A DNA stretch of 64,000 nucleotides, taken from JAQGMV01 sp035626595. GTDB taxonomy: Bacteria; Pseudomonadota; Gammaproteobacteria; Burkholderiales; SG8-41. The DNA lies in the NCBI GenBank assembly GCA_035626595.1, contig DASPNJ010000032.1, forward strand, positions 39,096 through 103,095. Direction: 5' to 3'. Positions 16,952 to 26,934 of the stretch are shown in pieces. Made by a program: the position numbers and the translations under genes. The notes beneath the pieces were generated by a model, which was not told where the DNA came from, did no database searches, and was given only the letters and a program-made list of their open reading frames with translations. The number at the start of each line of letters is the position of its first letter. Within the stretch, counting starts at the first letter, position 1.

Positions 16952-17934
16952 GAGCGTTGGTCCTCCGTCGTCGGACTGCGTCCGGGAATCTCGGACATGC
17001 GTGCATTAACAGTGCCCGAAAGACGGCCGTCGGACGGTTCCGATGGTTCCTCCGGCGTCTTCACGGCAATCGTTCCTGAGCGCACATGCAAGTCACGCTG
17101 CGGGAACGGAATCTCGATGCCGCGCTGCGTGAGCTCGGTTTCCAGCGCCCACCGTAAACGCGAGGAGGTACCACCGGGCCGGCCGACGCTCTCCGGGCCG
17201 GCCCAGACGAGCAGCTCGAAATCGAGGCTGCTTTCACCGAAGTCCTTGAGGCGCACGTCGACCGGGTGCCGTTCGTCGACCATGAGTCCCTGCACCTGCT
17301 CGGCGGCGGCGATCGCCGCCTCGCGCACCAGCTCCTTGTTCGTCCCATACGCCACGCCGAACTTCACCCGGATGCGGCGATTGCGTTCGCCGAAGGTCCA
17401 GTTGCGCACGGTCTTGTTGATGAACTCGGAATTCGGCACCAGCACGTCGACGTTGTCGTTCGTATTGACGCGCGTGTAGCGCATCGCGATCTCGGTCACG
17501 GTGCCGCGCACGCCCGACTCGACCTCGACGTAGTCGCCGATCTTCAGCGTCTTCTCGACGAGGATGATGATCCCGGAGATGAAGTTGCTGAAGATGTTCT
17601 GGAGCCCGAAGCCGATGCCGACCCCGATTGCGCCGCCGATGATCGCGAGGTTCGTCAGATCGAACCCGAGATACGTGAGCCCGATGACCGTGCCGAGGAT
17701 CCACACGACGTAGCGAATCAGTCGCGTGAACGCATAAACGGTGGAGCTCGTCTGAGGGGCGCGTCCGTGCATGGCGACGCGGCGCAGCGTGCGCTCGACC
17801 AGCGCCGAGAACCACCACACGAACCCGAGGATGACGAAGAGGCCGAAGATTCCGGCGATCGTGACGGGCGTCTTGCCGACGGTGATCAGCGGCACGTTCG
17901 CCCACGCGAATACGGTCGTCCAGTCCCAGTCCAT
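16948..17934 (-). CDS. mscS: Small-conductance mechanosensitive ion channel, MscS family
   Basis: The 328-residue protein has two or three N-terminal membrane segments (VTIAGIFGLFVILGFVWWFS; VVWILGTVIGLTYLGF; LAIIGGAIGVGIGFGLQNIF). The last is the glycine-rich pore helix followed by FISGIIILVEKTLKIGDYVEV, the start of the MscS beta domain. GTVTEIAMRYTRVNTNDNVDVLVPNS and the vestibule-type GVAYGT segment complete the fold. These channels open under membrane tension and release solutes during osmotic downshock. It is translationally coupled to the zinc-ribbon membrane gene, which may be a partner or modulator. The divergent neighbour is prfC, 79 bases away. Confidence 0.88.
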   Translation of the reverse strand: MDWDWTTVFAWANVPLITVGKTPVTIAGIFGLFVILGFVWWFSALVERTLRRVAMHGRAPQTSSTVYAFTRLIRYVVWILGTVIGLTYLGFDLTNLAIIGGAIGVGIGFGLQNIFSNFISGIIILVEKTLKIGDYVEVESGVRGTVTEIAMRYTRVNTNDNVDVLVPNSEFINKTVRNWTFGERNRRIRVKFGVAYGTNKELVREAAIAAAEQVQGLMVDERHPVDVRLKDFGESSLDFELLVWAGPESVGRPGGTSSRLRWALETELTQRGIEIPFPQRDLHVRSGTIAVKTPEEPSEPSDGRLSGTVNARMSEIPGRSPTTEDQRS

Positions 17935-18013
17935 CGGCCTGCCCGTACGTAATGCCCGGACACGGCAAGGAACATGCCGCCGGTGTTACAATGGTCGATT
18001 CGTTTTTGTATTC

Positions 18014-19630
18014 ATGTCGATAAGCACGATGTCCGTCACGCAGGAAGCCGCCCGCCGGCGCACGTTCGCCATCATTTCGCACCCGGACGCGGGCAAGACG
18101 ACGCTCACCGAGAAGCTGCTGCTGTTCGCGGGCGCGATTCACATCGCGGGGAGCGTCAAGGCGCGCAAAGCCTCCCGCCACGCGACCTCGGATTGGATGG
18201 AGATCGAGAAGCAGCGCGGCATCTCGGTGGCGAGCTCGGTCATGCAGATGGAATACCGCGGGTGCGTCGTGAACCTCCTCGACACGCCCGGCCACCAGGA
18301 CTTCTCGGAAGACACCTATCGCGTGCTTACGGCGGTGGACGCGGCGCTGATGGTGATCGACGCGGCGAACGGCGTCGAATCGCAGACGCTGCGGCTCCTC
18401 GAAGTGTGCCGCACGCGCGCGACGCCAATCATCACGTTCATCAACAAGCTCGACCGCGAAGTGCGTCCGCCGCTCGAGCTGATCGACGAGATCGAGCGCG
18501 TGCTCGGGATGCCGACGGTGCCGTTCACGTGGCCGGTCGGCATGGGCAAGGGCTTCAAGGGCGTATTCGACGTGCGCGCCGACCGCATGCGCGTGTTTCG
18601 CCCCGGTGAAGACCGCCGCAGCGGCGAAGACGAGGTGATCGAAGGCATCGACAATCTCGACATCGCGCAGCGCTTCGGCCCGGTCTTCGAGGAGGCGCGC
18701 GGCGAGATCGAGCTCGTGCAGGGCGCGTCCCCGGAGTTCGATCGCGACGCGTTCCTCGCGGGTCGCCAGACGCCGGTCTTCTTCGGCTCGGCGATCAACA
18801 ACTTCGGCGTGCGCGAAGCGCTCGACGCGCTCATCGATCTCGCGCCGCCGCCCGGCCCCAAGCCCGCGCTCCAGCGCGTGGTGCAGCCGTCGGAAAGCAA
18901 GTTCACCGGCGTCGTGTTCAAGATCCAGGCGAACATGGACCCGGCGCACCGCGACCGCGTCGCGTTCGTGCGGGTGTGCTCGGGCCAGTTCGTGCGCGGC
19001 ATGCAGCTTCGCGTCTCGCGCAACGGCAAGGAGCTGCGCACGAACAACGTCGTGTCCTTTCTTTCGCAGCGGCGCGATCTGCTGGAGCAGGCCTATCCCG
19101 GCGACGTGATCGGCATCCCGAACCACGGCGTGCTGCAGCTCGGCGACACGCTGACCGAAGGCGAGACGCTCCAGTTCACGGGGCTGCCGTTCTTCGCGCC
19201 GGAGATCTTTTACTCAGCCGAGCTCGCCGACCCGATGCGCAGCAAACAGCTTCGCAGCGGCCTTGCGCAGCTCGGCGAGGAAGGCGCGATACAGGTGTTC
19301 CGGCCCCACCTCGGCGGCGCGCTCCTGCTCGGCGCCGTCGGCCAGCTCCAGCTCGAGGTCGTCGCCCATCGCCTGAAGCACGAATACGGCGTGGACGCCC
19401 GGCTCGTGCCGACACGCTTCAAGTACGCGCGCTGGGTCACCTGCGACGATCAGCGCGAGCTGAAGCGCTTCATCGAGGCGAACGCGCATCGCATCGCCTA
19501 CGACGTCGTGGATGCGCCGACGTTCCTCGCGGCGCACCTGCCGGAGCTCACGGCGACGCAGGACAACTGGAGCAAGGTGCGGTTCCACGCGCTGCGCGAG
19601 CACGCCGGACTGGTGTTCGAGACCGCCTGA
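18014..19630 (+). CDS. prfC: Peptide chain release factor 3 (RF3)
   Basis: RF3 is a translation-factor GTPase that recycles RF1/RF2 from the ribosome after peptide release. The G1 motif is SHPDAGKTTLTEKLLLF, G3 is DTPGHQDFSEDTYRVL and G4 is NKLDRE. The domain order GTPase, domain II (GVVFKIQANMDPAHRDRVAF), then domain III (LEVVAHRLKHEYGV) matches RF3 rather than EF-G. Starting at the ATG for MSISTMSVTQEA gives 538 residues, close to the usual 530; ATG 18029 is an alternative. An in-frame extension to 17771 is rejected, since it lacks family similarity. recQ follows after eight bases. Confidence 0.95.
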   Translation: MSISTMSVTQEAARRRTFAIISHPDAGKTTLTEKLLLFAGAIHIAGSVKARKASRHATSDWMEIEKQRGISVASSVMQMEYRGCVVNLLDTPGHQDFSEDTYRVLTAVDAALMVIDAANGVESQTLRLLEVCRTRATPIITFINKLDREVRPPLELIDEIERVLGMPTVPFTWPVGMGKGFKGVFDVRADRMRVFRPGEDRRSGEDEVIEGIDNLDIAQRFGPVFEEARGEIELVQGASPEFDRDAFLAGRQTPVFFGSAINNFGVREALDALIDLAPPPGPKPALQRVVQPSESKFTGVVFKIQANMDPAHRDRVAFVRVCSGQFVRGMQLRVSRNGKELRTNNVVSFLSQRRDLLEQAYPGDVIGIPNHGVLQLGDTLTEGETLQFTGLPFFAPEIFYSAELADPMRSKQLRSGLAQLGEEGAIQVFRPHLGGALLLGAVGQLQLEVVAHRLKHEYGVDARLVPTRFKYARWVTCDDQRELKRFIEANAHRIAYDVVDAPTFLAAHLPELTATQDNWSKVRFHALREHAGLVFETA

Positions 19631-19637
19631 GCCGATC

Positions 19638-21302
<1,665 letters not shown>

Positions 21303-21320
21303 CGCTCTCGAAGCCCGGGT

Positions 21321-21503
21321 GTGGACGCCGCGCTGCCGCTCTGGCTCAAGCTCGCATACACCGGCCTCTGCGTCGTCATAGCGCCGGTCTGGTACCGCGT
21401 GTACGGGCTGCTGCTCATGCCGCTCCTCATCTATCTGCCGACGCATGTCGCGCTGCGCGCGGCGTTCGGCCCGGTGTGGGGCCCTATAATCGATCGCCGG
21501 AAA
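21321..21503 (+). pseudogene. Possible remnant of a small membrane-protein gene
   Basis: A GTG-started frame encodes LPLWLKLAYTGLCVVIAPVW and then YRVYGLLLMPLLIYLPTHVA, two hydrophobic stretches. The first resembles the start of a larger membrane family with a YGPANFLWFSD motif, which is absent here. The frame then runs into a tandem repeat and past the next gene's start. This could be a deletion remnant or a short real protein. Weak evidence. Confidence 0.25.
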
Positions 21504-21506
21504 AAT

Positions 21507-21618
21507 TTACGACGCGCCTACGGCGCAAAAAATCGCTTATCGCGGCAGCCGCCGCCGGAAGAAGCTACGACGCGCCTACCGACGCAAAAATCGCTTAGCG
21601 CGGCAGCCGCCGCGCCTC
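21507..21618. repeat. Two tandem copies of a dispersed intergenic repeat (third copy at 40481-40554)
   Basis: Two adjacent copies read roughly TACGACGCGCCTACGGCGCA, then AAATCGCTTAKCGCGGCAGC, then CGCCGC. They start at about 21507 and 21564. A third, slightly longer copy lies upstream of the Bug gene at 40571. All three sit just before a ribosome-binding site. CGCTTAGCG and GCGGCAGCCGC are self-complementary, so the RNA could form small hairpins. Confidence 0.7.
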
Positions 21619-21636
21619 TAACAAAAGGAGTGACCG

Positions 21637-22608
21637 ATGCCTTACGCGATAAGGATTCACGAGAACGGCGGTCCCGACGTGCTCCGCTGGGAAGAAGTGG
21701 ACATCGGCGATCCGGGTGCGGGTGAAGTGCGCGTGCGCAACACCGCGGTGGGGCTGAACTACATCGACACCTACCATCGCAGCGGCCTCTACCCGATGCC
21801 GCTGCCGCTCGTGCTCGGCAGCGAAGGCGCCGGCGTGATCGAAAAAGTCGGCCGCGGCGTCAAGGGACTGAAAGCCGGCGACCGTGTCGCCTATACCGGT
21901 CCGCTCGGCGCGTATGCGGAAGTGCTGCTGCGCCCCGCGGACAAGCTCGTGAAGCTCCCTTCGGCCATCGACGAGCAGACGGCGGCCGCGATGATGCTCA
22001 AAGGGCTCACCGCCTGGTATCTCTGCCGCCGCACGTATCGCGTCAAGAAAGGCGATACGATCGTCGTGCACGCGGCGGCCGGCGGTGTCGGCCAGATCCT
22101 CTGCCAGTGGACGAAATACCTGGGTGCGAGCGTGATCGGCACCGTCGGGAGCGAAGAGAAAGTCGCGCTCGCGAAGAAGGCGGGCTGCAAGCACGTCATC
22201 GTCTCGTCGAAAGAGAAACTCTCCGAGCGCGTGAGGGCGATCACGAAGGGCAAGGGCGTGCCGGTCGTCTACGACGGCGTCGGCAAGGACACGTTCATGG
22301 ATTCGCTCGACTGCCTGTCGCCGCTCGGGCTCATGGTGAGCTTCGGCAACGCGTCGGGCGCGGTGCCGCCCGTCAACATCGGGCTGCTTGCGCAGAAGGG
22401 ATCACTCTTCCTCACGCGGCCGACGCTGGTGAGCTACACCTCGACGGCCGAAGACCTCCAGGGCGCCGCGCGCGAGCTGTTCAACGTGGTCAAGAAAGGC
22501 GCCGTGAAAATCCGCGTCAACCAGACCTATCCACTGCGTGAAGCGGCGCAGGCGCACCGCGACCTGCAAAGCCGGAAGACCACCGGCTCGACAGTGCTGT
22601 TGCCGTGA
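21637..22608 (+). CDS. qor: NADPH:quinone reductase (zeta-crystallin type, Qor)
   Basis: The 323-residue protein shows the medium-chain reductase layout without catalytic zinc: an N-terminal GroES-like domain (MPYAIRIHENGGPDVLRWEE, GLNYIDTYHRSGLYP, GSEGAGVIEKVG), a VHAAAGGVGQILCQW nucleotide loop, and a Rossmann domain ending FGNASGAVPPVNIGLLAQKG. Qor proteins reduce quinones by one-electron steps or act as enone reductases with NADPH. AAAGGAG six bases upstream of the ATG gives a good ribosome site, and two copies of an intergenic repeat lie just before it. The substrate is not determinable. Confidence 0.92.
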   Translation: MPYAIRIHENGGPDVLRWEEVDIGDPGAGEVRVRNTAVGLNYIDTYHRSGLYPMPLPLVLGSEGAGVIEKVGRGVKGLKAGDRVAYTGPLGAYAEVLLRPADKLVKLPSAIDEQTAAAMMLKGLTAWYLCRRTYRVKKGDTIVVHAAAGGVGQILCQWTKYLGASVIGTVGSEEKVALAKKAGCKHVIVSSKEKLSERVRAITKGKGVPVVYDGVGKDTFMDSLDCLSPLGLMVSFGNASGAVPPVNIGLLAQKGSLFLTRPTLVSYTSTAEDLQGAARELFNVVKKGAVKIRVNQTYPLREAAQAHRDLQSRKTTGSTVLLP

Positions 22609-22613
22609 TCGTG

Positions 22614-22670
22614 ATACCGGCGCACGCCGGTATCCAGAACATCGCACTGGACCCCGGCCTGCGCCGGGGT
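22614..22670. repeat. Paired palindromic intergenic element
   Basis: Two hairpins follow each other: ATACCGGCG-CA-CGCCGGTAT (22614-22633) and ACCCCGGC-CTGC-GCCGGGGT (22651-22670). Similar stems occur at 45948-45963 and 48053-48071, also at gene ends. They look like REP/BIME-type elements. They could also limit read-through from qor, but no T-run follows, so they are not Rho-independent terminators. Confidence 0.65.
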
Positions 22671-22681
22671 GACGATATGGT

Positions 22682-24829
22682 GTGCCTAACGATCCCCTGG
22701 TAACTGCGGCAGCACCACCCGAAGCGGTACCGGCCAAGGCCGACGACCGCGTCAGCGCCCTCGCGCTCAAGCTGATCGCCGCGAACGCGCGGTTGACGGC
22801 GCTCGCGATCGGCGGGGCGCTGGCGCTGATCGTGCTCGGCACGTGGATGTACGTCGGCGTACGCGATTCGCTGAGAGACATGCGCGCAGCGACGCTGCAA
22901 AGCATCCTCGATGCGGAGGTCGAAGCGCTCGAAGTGTGGGTGAACGACCGCCGCGCGGCGCTCAACTTGTGGGCGTCCGAGCCGGACATCCGGCGCGACA
23001 TCGAGAGCCTCGTGCGACTCGGTCGCAACGGCGCTGACGCCGCCGCGCTCTGGGCGGCGCCCGAGCGCGCGCGGCTGGAAAAGCTCCTCACGCCCGCGCT
23101 CAAGCAGACCGGCGCCATCGCGTTCAACGTCGTCGATCCGAACGGTGCGATCGTCGCATCGCACGTGCGCGACTACACCGGACGGCGCATCCACCCCGGC
23201 CCCTTTCTGGTGCATCTCGCCGCCGTTTTCCGCGGCGGCACGCGCTTCATCCGGCCCTATCTGGAGCAGGACCGCATCGCAGGCCTGGAGCAGGCCGCGT
23301 TCACGCGGCCGGTCATCTGGTTCGACGCGCCCGTACGCGACGCGAGCGGCGCGATCGTGGCGGCGCTCGGCTTCGCGCACTACGCCGACGCCCAGTACGC
23401 GCACATCCTGGGCGCGGCCGAGCCGGGACGCACCGGCGAGGTTTATGCGATCGACCCGAACGGCACGATGCTATCTGAATCGCGCTTCTTGGCCCTGCTC
23501 AAGAAAATCGGCCTCGTGGCGGACGAGCCGAACGCGACGGCCACGCTGCGCGTGCAGCTTCGCGATCCCGGCGTCGATCTCACGGCGCGCGAACGGCCGA
23601 CGGTCGAGCTCGCCGCACGGCCGCTTACGCAGCTCGCCGCGCTCGCGATCGCGGCACGCGGCAAGGCCGAGGCGCCGCAGCGACGCGGCGTCGTGCTGGA
23701 GCCTTACCGTAACTATCGCGGTGTCGCGGCGATCGGCGCGTGGCGCTGGCTCGAAGAGCACGACGTCGGCATGGCGATCGAGATGGAAGCGGCCGAAGCG
23801 TACGCGCCGCTCGCGTATCTGAAGCTCGCATTCGGCATTCTCGTGGCGTTGCTCGCGGCCGTGCTGCTCGCGGCCGCCTGGTCCGGCTACGTGGTGCGTC
23901 GTTTGCGGCGGCAGGTGGGCGACGCGCGCATGCTGGGCCAGTACCGGCTGGAGCGCGAGATCGGAGAAGGCGGAATGGCCAGGGTGTTCCTCGCGCGGCA
24001 CGCGTTGCTCAAGCGTCCGACCGCCGTGAAGATGCTCAAGCCCCATATGGCGACGGATGAGATCGTCGCGCGGTTCGAGCGCGAAGTGCAGCTCGCGAGT
24101 CAGCTCCTGCATCCGAACACCGTGGAGGTCTACGACTACGGGCGCACGGGCGAAGGTGTCTTCTATTACGTCATGGAGTACCTGGAAGGCGACACCCTCG
24201 ACAAGATCGTCGCGCAGCACGGGGCGATGCCGGTCGGGCGCGCGATCCACGTGCTGAAGCAGCTCTGCTCGGCGCTGCGCGCCGCGCACGCGCGCTCGCT
24301 CGTCCACCGTGACATCAAGCCGCACAACATCATGCTGTGCCGGCGCGGGGGTGAATTCGACGTCGTGAAGATCCTCGACTTCGGTCTGGTGAAGGACACC
24401 GACGGCGCGCAATCGCGCGACATCACGCAGTTCCAGCGGGTGCTGGGTACGCCGCGCTACATGGCGCCGGAGCGGATCAGGAATGCCGCCGACGCCGATG
24501 CGCGGTCCGACATCTATTCGGTCGGCGCGACCGCTTACTTCCTGGTGACCGGGCGCGAGCTGTTCGAGGGCAGCGCCGAGCACGATCTCACGTACCAGAC
24601 GCTCCATACGCCGGCGCCGCGCATGTCCGCACTGGTGCCCGATGTGCCGCGGCGCTTCGACGATCTCGTCGTGCGCTGCCTCGCGAAGGATCGCGCCGAG
24701 CGTCCGCACGACATCGTGGTCGTGCTGGCCCTCCTCGAAGCGCTGGCTGTGGATCAACCCTGGACACAGCAGGAGGCCGAGCGCTGGTGGAAGAGCCGCG
24801 GCGGGCGGGCGGTTACCGCGCCGGCTTAG
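22682..24829 (+). CDS. Membrane serine/threonine protein kinase with extracytoplasmic sensor domain
   Basis: The kinase domain starts at about residue 419 (YRLEREIGEGGMARVFLARH). It has the VKMLKPH lysine, the catalytic loop LVHRDIKPHNIMLC near 541, DFGLVKD and GTPRYMAPERI, so all key residues are present. The N-terminal half is unusual for Hanks kinases because it precedes the kinase: a membrane helix at about 42-62 (LTALAIGGALALIVLGTWMY), some 310 extracytoplasmic residues with a Cache-like look (FNVVDPNGAIVASHVRDYTG, GEVYAIDPNGTMLSE), then a second helix at about 381-402. It probably senses a periplasmic ligand. The start is GTG directly after a repeat with no good ribosome site, so the N-terminus is uncertain. 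Confidence 0.88.
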   Translation: MPNDPLVTAAAPPEAVPAKADDRVSALALKLIAANARLTALAIGGALALIVLGTWMYVGVRDSLRDMRAATLQSILDAEVEALEVWVNDRRAALNLWASEPDIRRDIESLVRLGRNGADAAALWAAPERARLEKLLTPALKQTGAIAFNVVDPNGAIVASHVRDYTGRRIHPGPFLVHLAAVFRGGTRFIRPYLEQDRIAGLEQAAFTRPVIWFDAPVRDASGAIVAALGFAHYADAQYAHILGAAEPGRTGEVYAIDPNGTMLSESRFLALLKKIGLVADEPNATATLRVQLRDPGVDLTARERPTVELAARPLTQLAALAIAARGKAEAPQRRGVVLEPYRNYRGVAAIGAWRWLEEHDVGMAIEMEAAEAYAPLAYLKLAFGILVALLAAVLLAAAWSGYVVRRLRRQVGDARMLGQYRLEREIGEGGMARVFLARHALLKRPTAVKMLKPHMATDEIVARFEREVQLASQLLHPNTVEVYDYGRTGEGVFYYVMEYLEGDTLDKIVAQHGAMPVGRAIHVLKQLCSALRAAHARSLVHRDIKPHNIMLCRRGGEFDVVKILDFGLVKDTDGAQSRDITQFQRVLGTPRYMAPERIRNAADADARSDIYSVGATAYFLVTGRELFEGSAEHDLTYQTLHTPAPRMSALVPDVPRRFDDLVVRCLAKDRAERPHDIVVVLALLEALAVDQPWTQQEAERWWKSRGGRAVTAPA

Positions 24830-24922
24830 CCGTTCGTGCCGAGCGTGTCGCAGGCGCGAACGGCGCGTTTGACCCGCTGCGGCGATTTCCCTTAACTTCA
24901 GGCTTCTTTCTCCGGTAAGCCC

Positions 24923-26155
24923 GTGTCACTCCCGCTAGACGTATTGCCCGCGCCGCCGAGCGCGGCCCCGATCGCGCTGCTCTCCGGCGTGCGCATCGTC
25001 GATCTCACGACCTCCATCGCAGGACCGTACGCGGCGATGCTGCTGGCGGACATGGGCGCCGAGGTCGTCAAGATCGAGCGGCCCGGATCCGGCGACGACA
25101 GCCGCGCGTGGGGACCGCCGTTTCTCGACGGCGAATCGCTGTGGTTTCTCTCGGTGAACCGCAACAAGGCCAGTGTCACGCTCGACTACAGCGTCGAAGC
25201 CGGCAAGCGGGTGCTCTACGATCTCGTGCGCCGCGCCGACGTGGTCATCGTGAACCTCGTCGCGCGCGTGCAGAAAAAGCTGGGCGTCGACTACGCCGCG
25301 CTGAAAGCGATCAGGCCCGACCTCGTCTACGTGTCGCTCACCGGCTTCGGTCTCGAAGGCGCGCGCAAGGATTTCCCGTGCTACGACCTGATCGCCGAAG
25401 GCTACAGCGGCGTGATGGACCTGACCGGCGAGGCGCACAGCCCGCCGCAGAAAGTCGGCACGCCCGCCGCGGACCTGATCGCGGGGATGGACGCGGCGTA
25501 CGCGGCGCTCGCGGCGCTCTTCGACCGCAGCCGCACGGGGCGCGGCCACGAGATCGACATCTCGATGATCGACAGCATGACGCGGTTCATGTCGCCGCGC
25601 ATCGTGCCGTACCTCGGATCGGGCGAAGTGCCGAAGCGCAGTGGCGCCCGCGACAGCGTGATCGCCGTGTACCAGACGTTCGACACCGCCGACGATCCGA
25701 TCACGCTCGGTCTCGGCAACGACGCGATCTGGAAGCGTTTCTGGGAAGCGGTCGGACGCCCGCAGACCGGGCAGGATCCGAAGTACGCCAGGAACGTCGA
25801 CCGCCGCGCGGCACGCGCCGAGATCGTCGCCGATATCCAGACCGTGTTGAAGACGCGCAAACGCGACGAATGGCTGAAGCTTTTCGTCGACCATAAGGTG
25901 CCTGCCGGACCGGTCAATCGCGTCGATCAGGTGAGCAGCGATGCGGAGCTCGTGCGGCGCGGGCTCTTCTATACGGCGAGCGCCGACGGCCGCCGCATAC
26001 CGCAGGTCGGCCTCGGCATTGCGGTGGACGGCGCCGCGTCGAGCTACCGGCTCCCGCCGCCGCGGCTGGGCGAGCACACCGCGTCGATACTGCGGGACTG
26101 GCTGGGCTACGATGAATCGGCGATCGAGAGCCTGCGCACCGGGAAAGCAATCTGA
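24923..26155 (+). CDS. CaiB/BaiF-family (family III) CoA-transferase
   Basis: The motif set is clear: LLSGVRIVDLTTSIAGPYAA, MLLADMGAEVVKIERPGSGD, SVNRNKASVTLDY, PDLVYVSLTGFG and RTGRGHEIDISMID. Family III enzymes move CoA between acyl donors and acceptors through an aspartyl-CoA intermediate; the Asp is expected in the segment around FPCYDLIAEGYSGVMDLTG. The length of 410 residues is normal. GTG is the only good start. The stop shares one base with the start of the BadI-like gene (TGATG), so this opens the acyl-CoA cluster and may activate its substrate or salvage CoA from a product. Confidence 0.9.
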   Translation: MSLPLDVLPAPPSAAPIALLSGVRIVDLTTSIAGPYAAMLLADMGAEVVKIERPGSGDDSRAWGPPFLDGESLWFLSVNRNKASVTLDYSVEAGKRVLYDLVRRADVVIVNLVARVQKKLGVDYAALKAIRPDLVYVSLTGFGLEGARKDFPCYDLIAEGYSGVMDLTGEAHSPPQKVGTPAADLIAGMDAAYAALAALFDRSRTGRGHEIDISMIDSMTRFMSPRIVPYLGSGEVPKRSGARDSVIAVYQTFDTADDPITLGLGNDAIWKRFWEAVGRPQTGQDPKYARNVDRRAARAEIVADIQTVLKTRKRDEWLKLFVDHKVPAGPVNRVDQVSSDAELVRRGLFYTASADGRRIPQVGLGIAVDGAASSYRLPPPRLGEHTASILRDWLGYDESAIESLRTGKAI

Positions 26156-26934
26156 TGGCTTACGACACCATTCTCTATCGCGAAGAAGGCGCCGTCGGGT
26201 GGCTCACGCTCAACCGTCCCGACGACGGCAACATGTTCACCCCGCAGATGTGTCACGAGATCCGCGATTGCATCAACGAGGTGCGGCGCGAGACGCGCAC
26301 GCGCGTGCTGGTGATCACCGGCGCGGGCGAACGGTTCTTCTGCATCGGCGGGCGCAAGGAAGGCATGGAAGACAGCACGCTCTACGCCGGCATGCTGCCC
26401 ACGCTGGAAATCTACGAGAGCATCGAGCGGCTGCAGAAACCGGTGATCGCGTCGGTGAACGGTTATGCCGTCGGCGGCGGACAGGTGCTCCAGGTCATGT
26501 GCGACCTCACGATCGCCAAGGAGAGCGCGGTCTTCCGCCAGGTCGGGCCGATGATGGGAAGCTTCGACGCGGGCTACGGCACGTGGTACCTGGAAGATCT
26601 CGTCGGCAAGAAAAAAGCGAAGGAGATCTGGTTCCTGAACGAGCGTATGAGCGCGCGTCAAGCGCTCGAGATCGGTCTCATCAACAAGGTGGTGCCGGAC
26701 GACAAGCTCGAAGAGGAGACGCGCAAGATGGCCGAGGCGATCGCCCAGCGCGGCGCCTTTGCGCTCGCGGCGGTGAAGGGCGCGTTCGTCGCGCGCCACG
26801 GTGGCGTCTCCGGACTCTCGCGTGTGTCACACGACTTGCTGCTGCGGCTCTATCTGGACACCGAAGAATCGCAGGAGCTCGGCGCAGCATTCCGCGGCAA
26901 GCGCAACCCGGATCCCGACAAGTTCGGCCATTGA
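26155..26934 (+). CDS. Crotonase-superfamily BadI/MenB-type enzyme, probable alicyclic ring-opening hydrolase
   Basis: The fold is crotonase, with an oxyanion-hole segment GERFFCIGGRKEG and GYAVGGGQVLQVMCDLTIAK. Ordinary hydratases have Glu in GGGxE; here that position is Val. Instead the motif FRQVGPMMGSFDAGYGTWYL and the end LRLYLDTEESQELGAAFRGK match MenB and BadI. BadI hydrolyses 2-ketocyclohexanecarboxyl-CoA to pimelyl-CoA. The neighbours (CoA ligase, hydratase, SDR, acyl-CoA dehydrogenase) are the rest of that pathway, whereas no menaquinone genes are present, so BadI-type ring opening is favoured. It overlaps the CoA-ligase start by four bases. Substrate is inferred. Confidence 0.8.
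   Translation: MAYDTILYREEGAVGWLTLNRPDDGNMFTPQMCHEIRDCINEVRRETRTRVLVITGAGERFFCIGGRKEGMEDSTLYAGMLPTLEIYESIERLQKPVIASVNGYAVGGGQVLQVMCDLTIAKESAVFRQVGPMMGSFDAGYGTWYLEDLVGKKKAKEIWFLNERMSARQALEIGLINKVVPDDKLEEETRKMAEAIAQRGAFALAAVKGAFVARHGGVSGLSRVSHDLLLRLYLDTEESQELGAAFRGKRNPDPDKFGH

Noticed and set aside
17771..18013. An 81-codon N-terminal extension of prfC.
   Set aside because: It overlaps the divergent mscS gene and has no similarity to RF3; family members begin near the ATG at 18014.
17234..19126. A 630-codon minus-strand frame across prfC and mscS.
   Set aside because: Arg- and His-rich with no recognisable domain, and it overlaps two clear genes; an antisense shadow.
25941..26930. A longer N-terminus for the acyl-CoA ligase.
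   Set aside because: The extra 330 codons lie wholly inside two clear genes in another frame and carry no ligase motifs.
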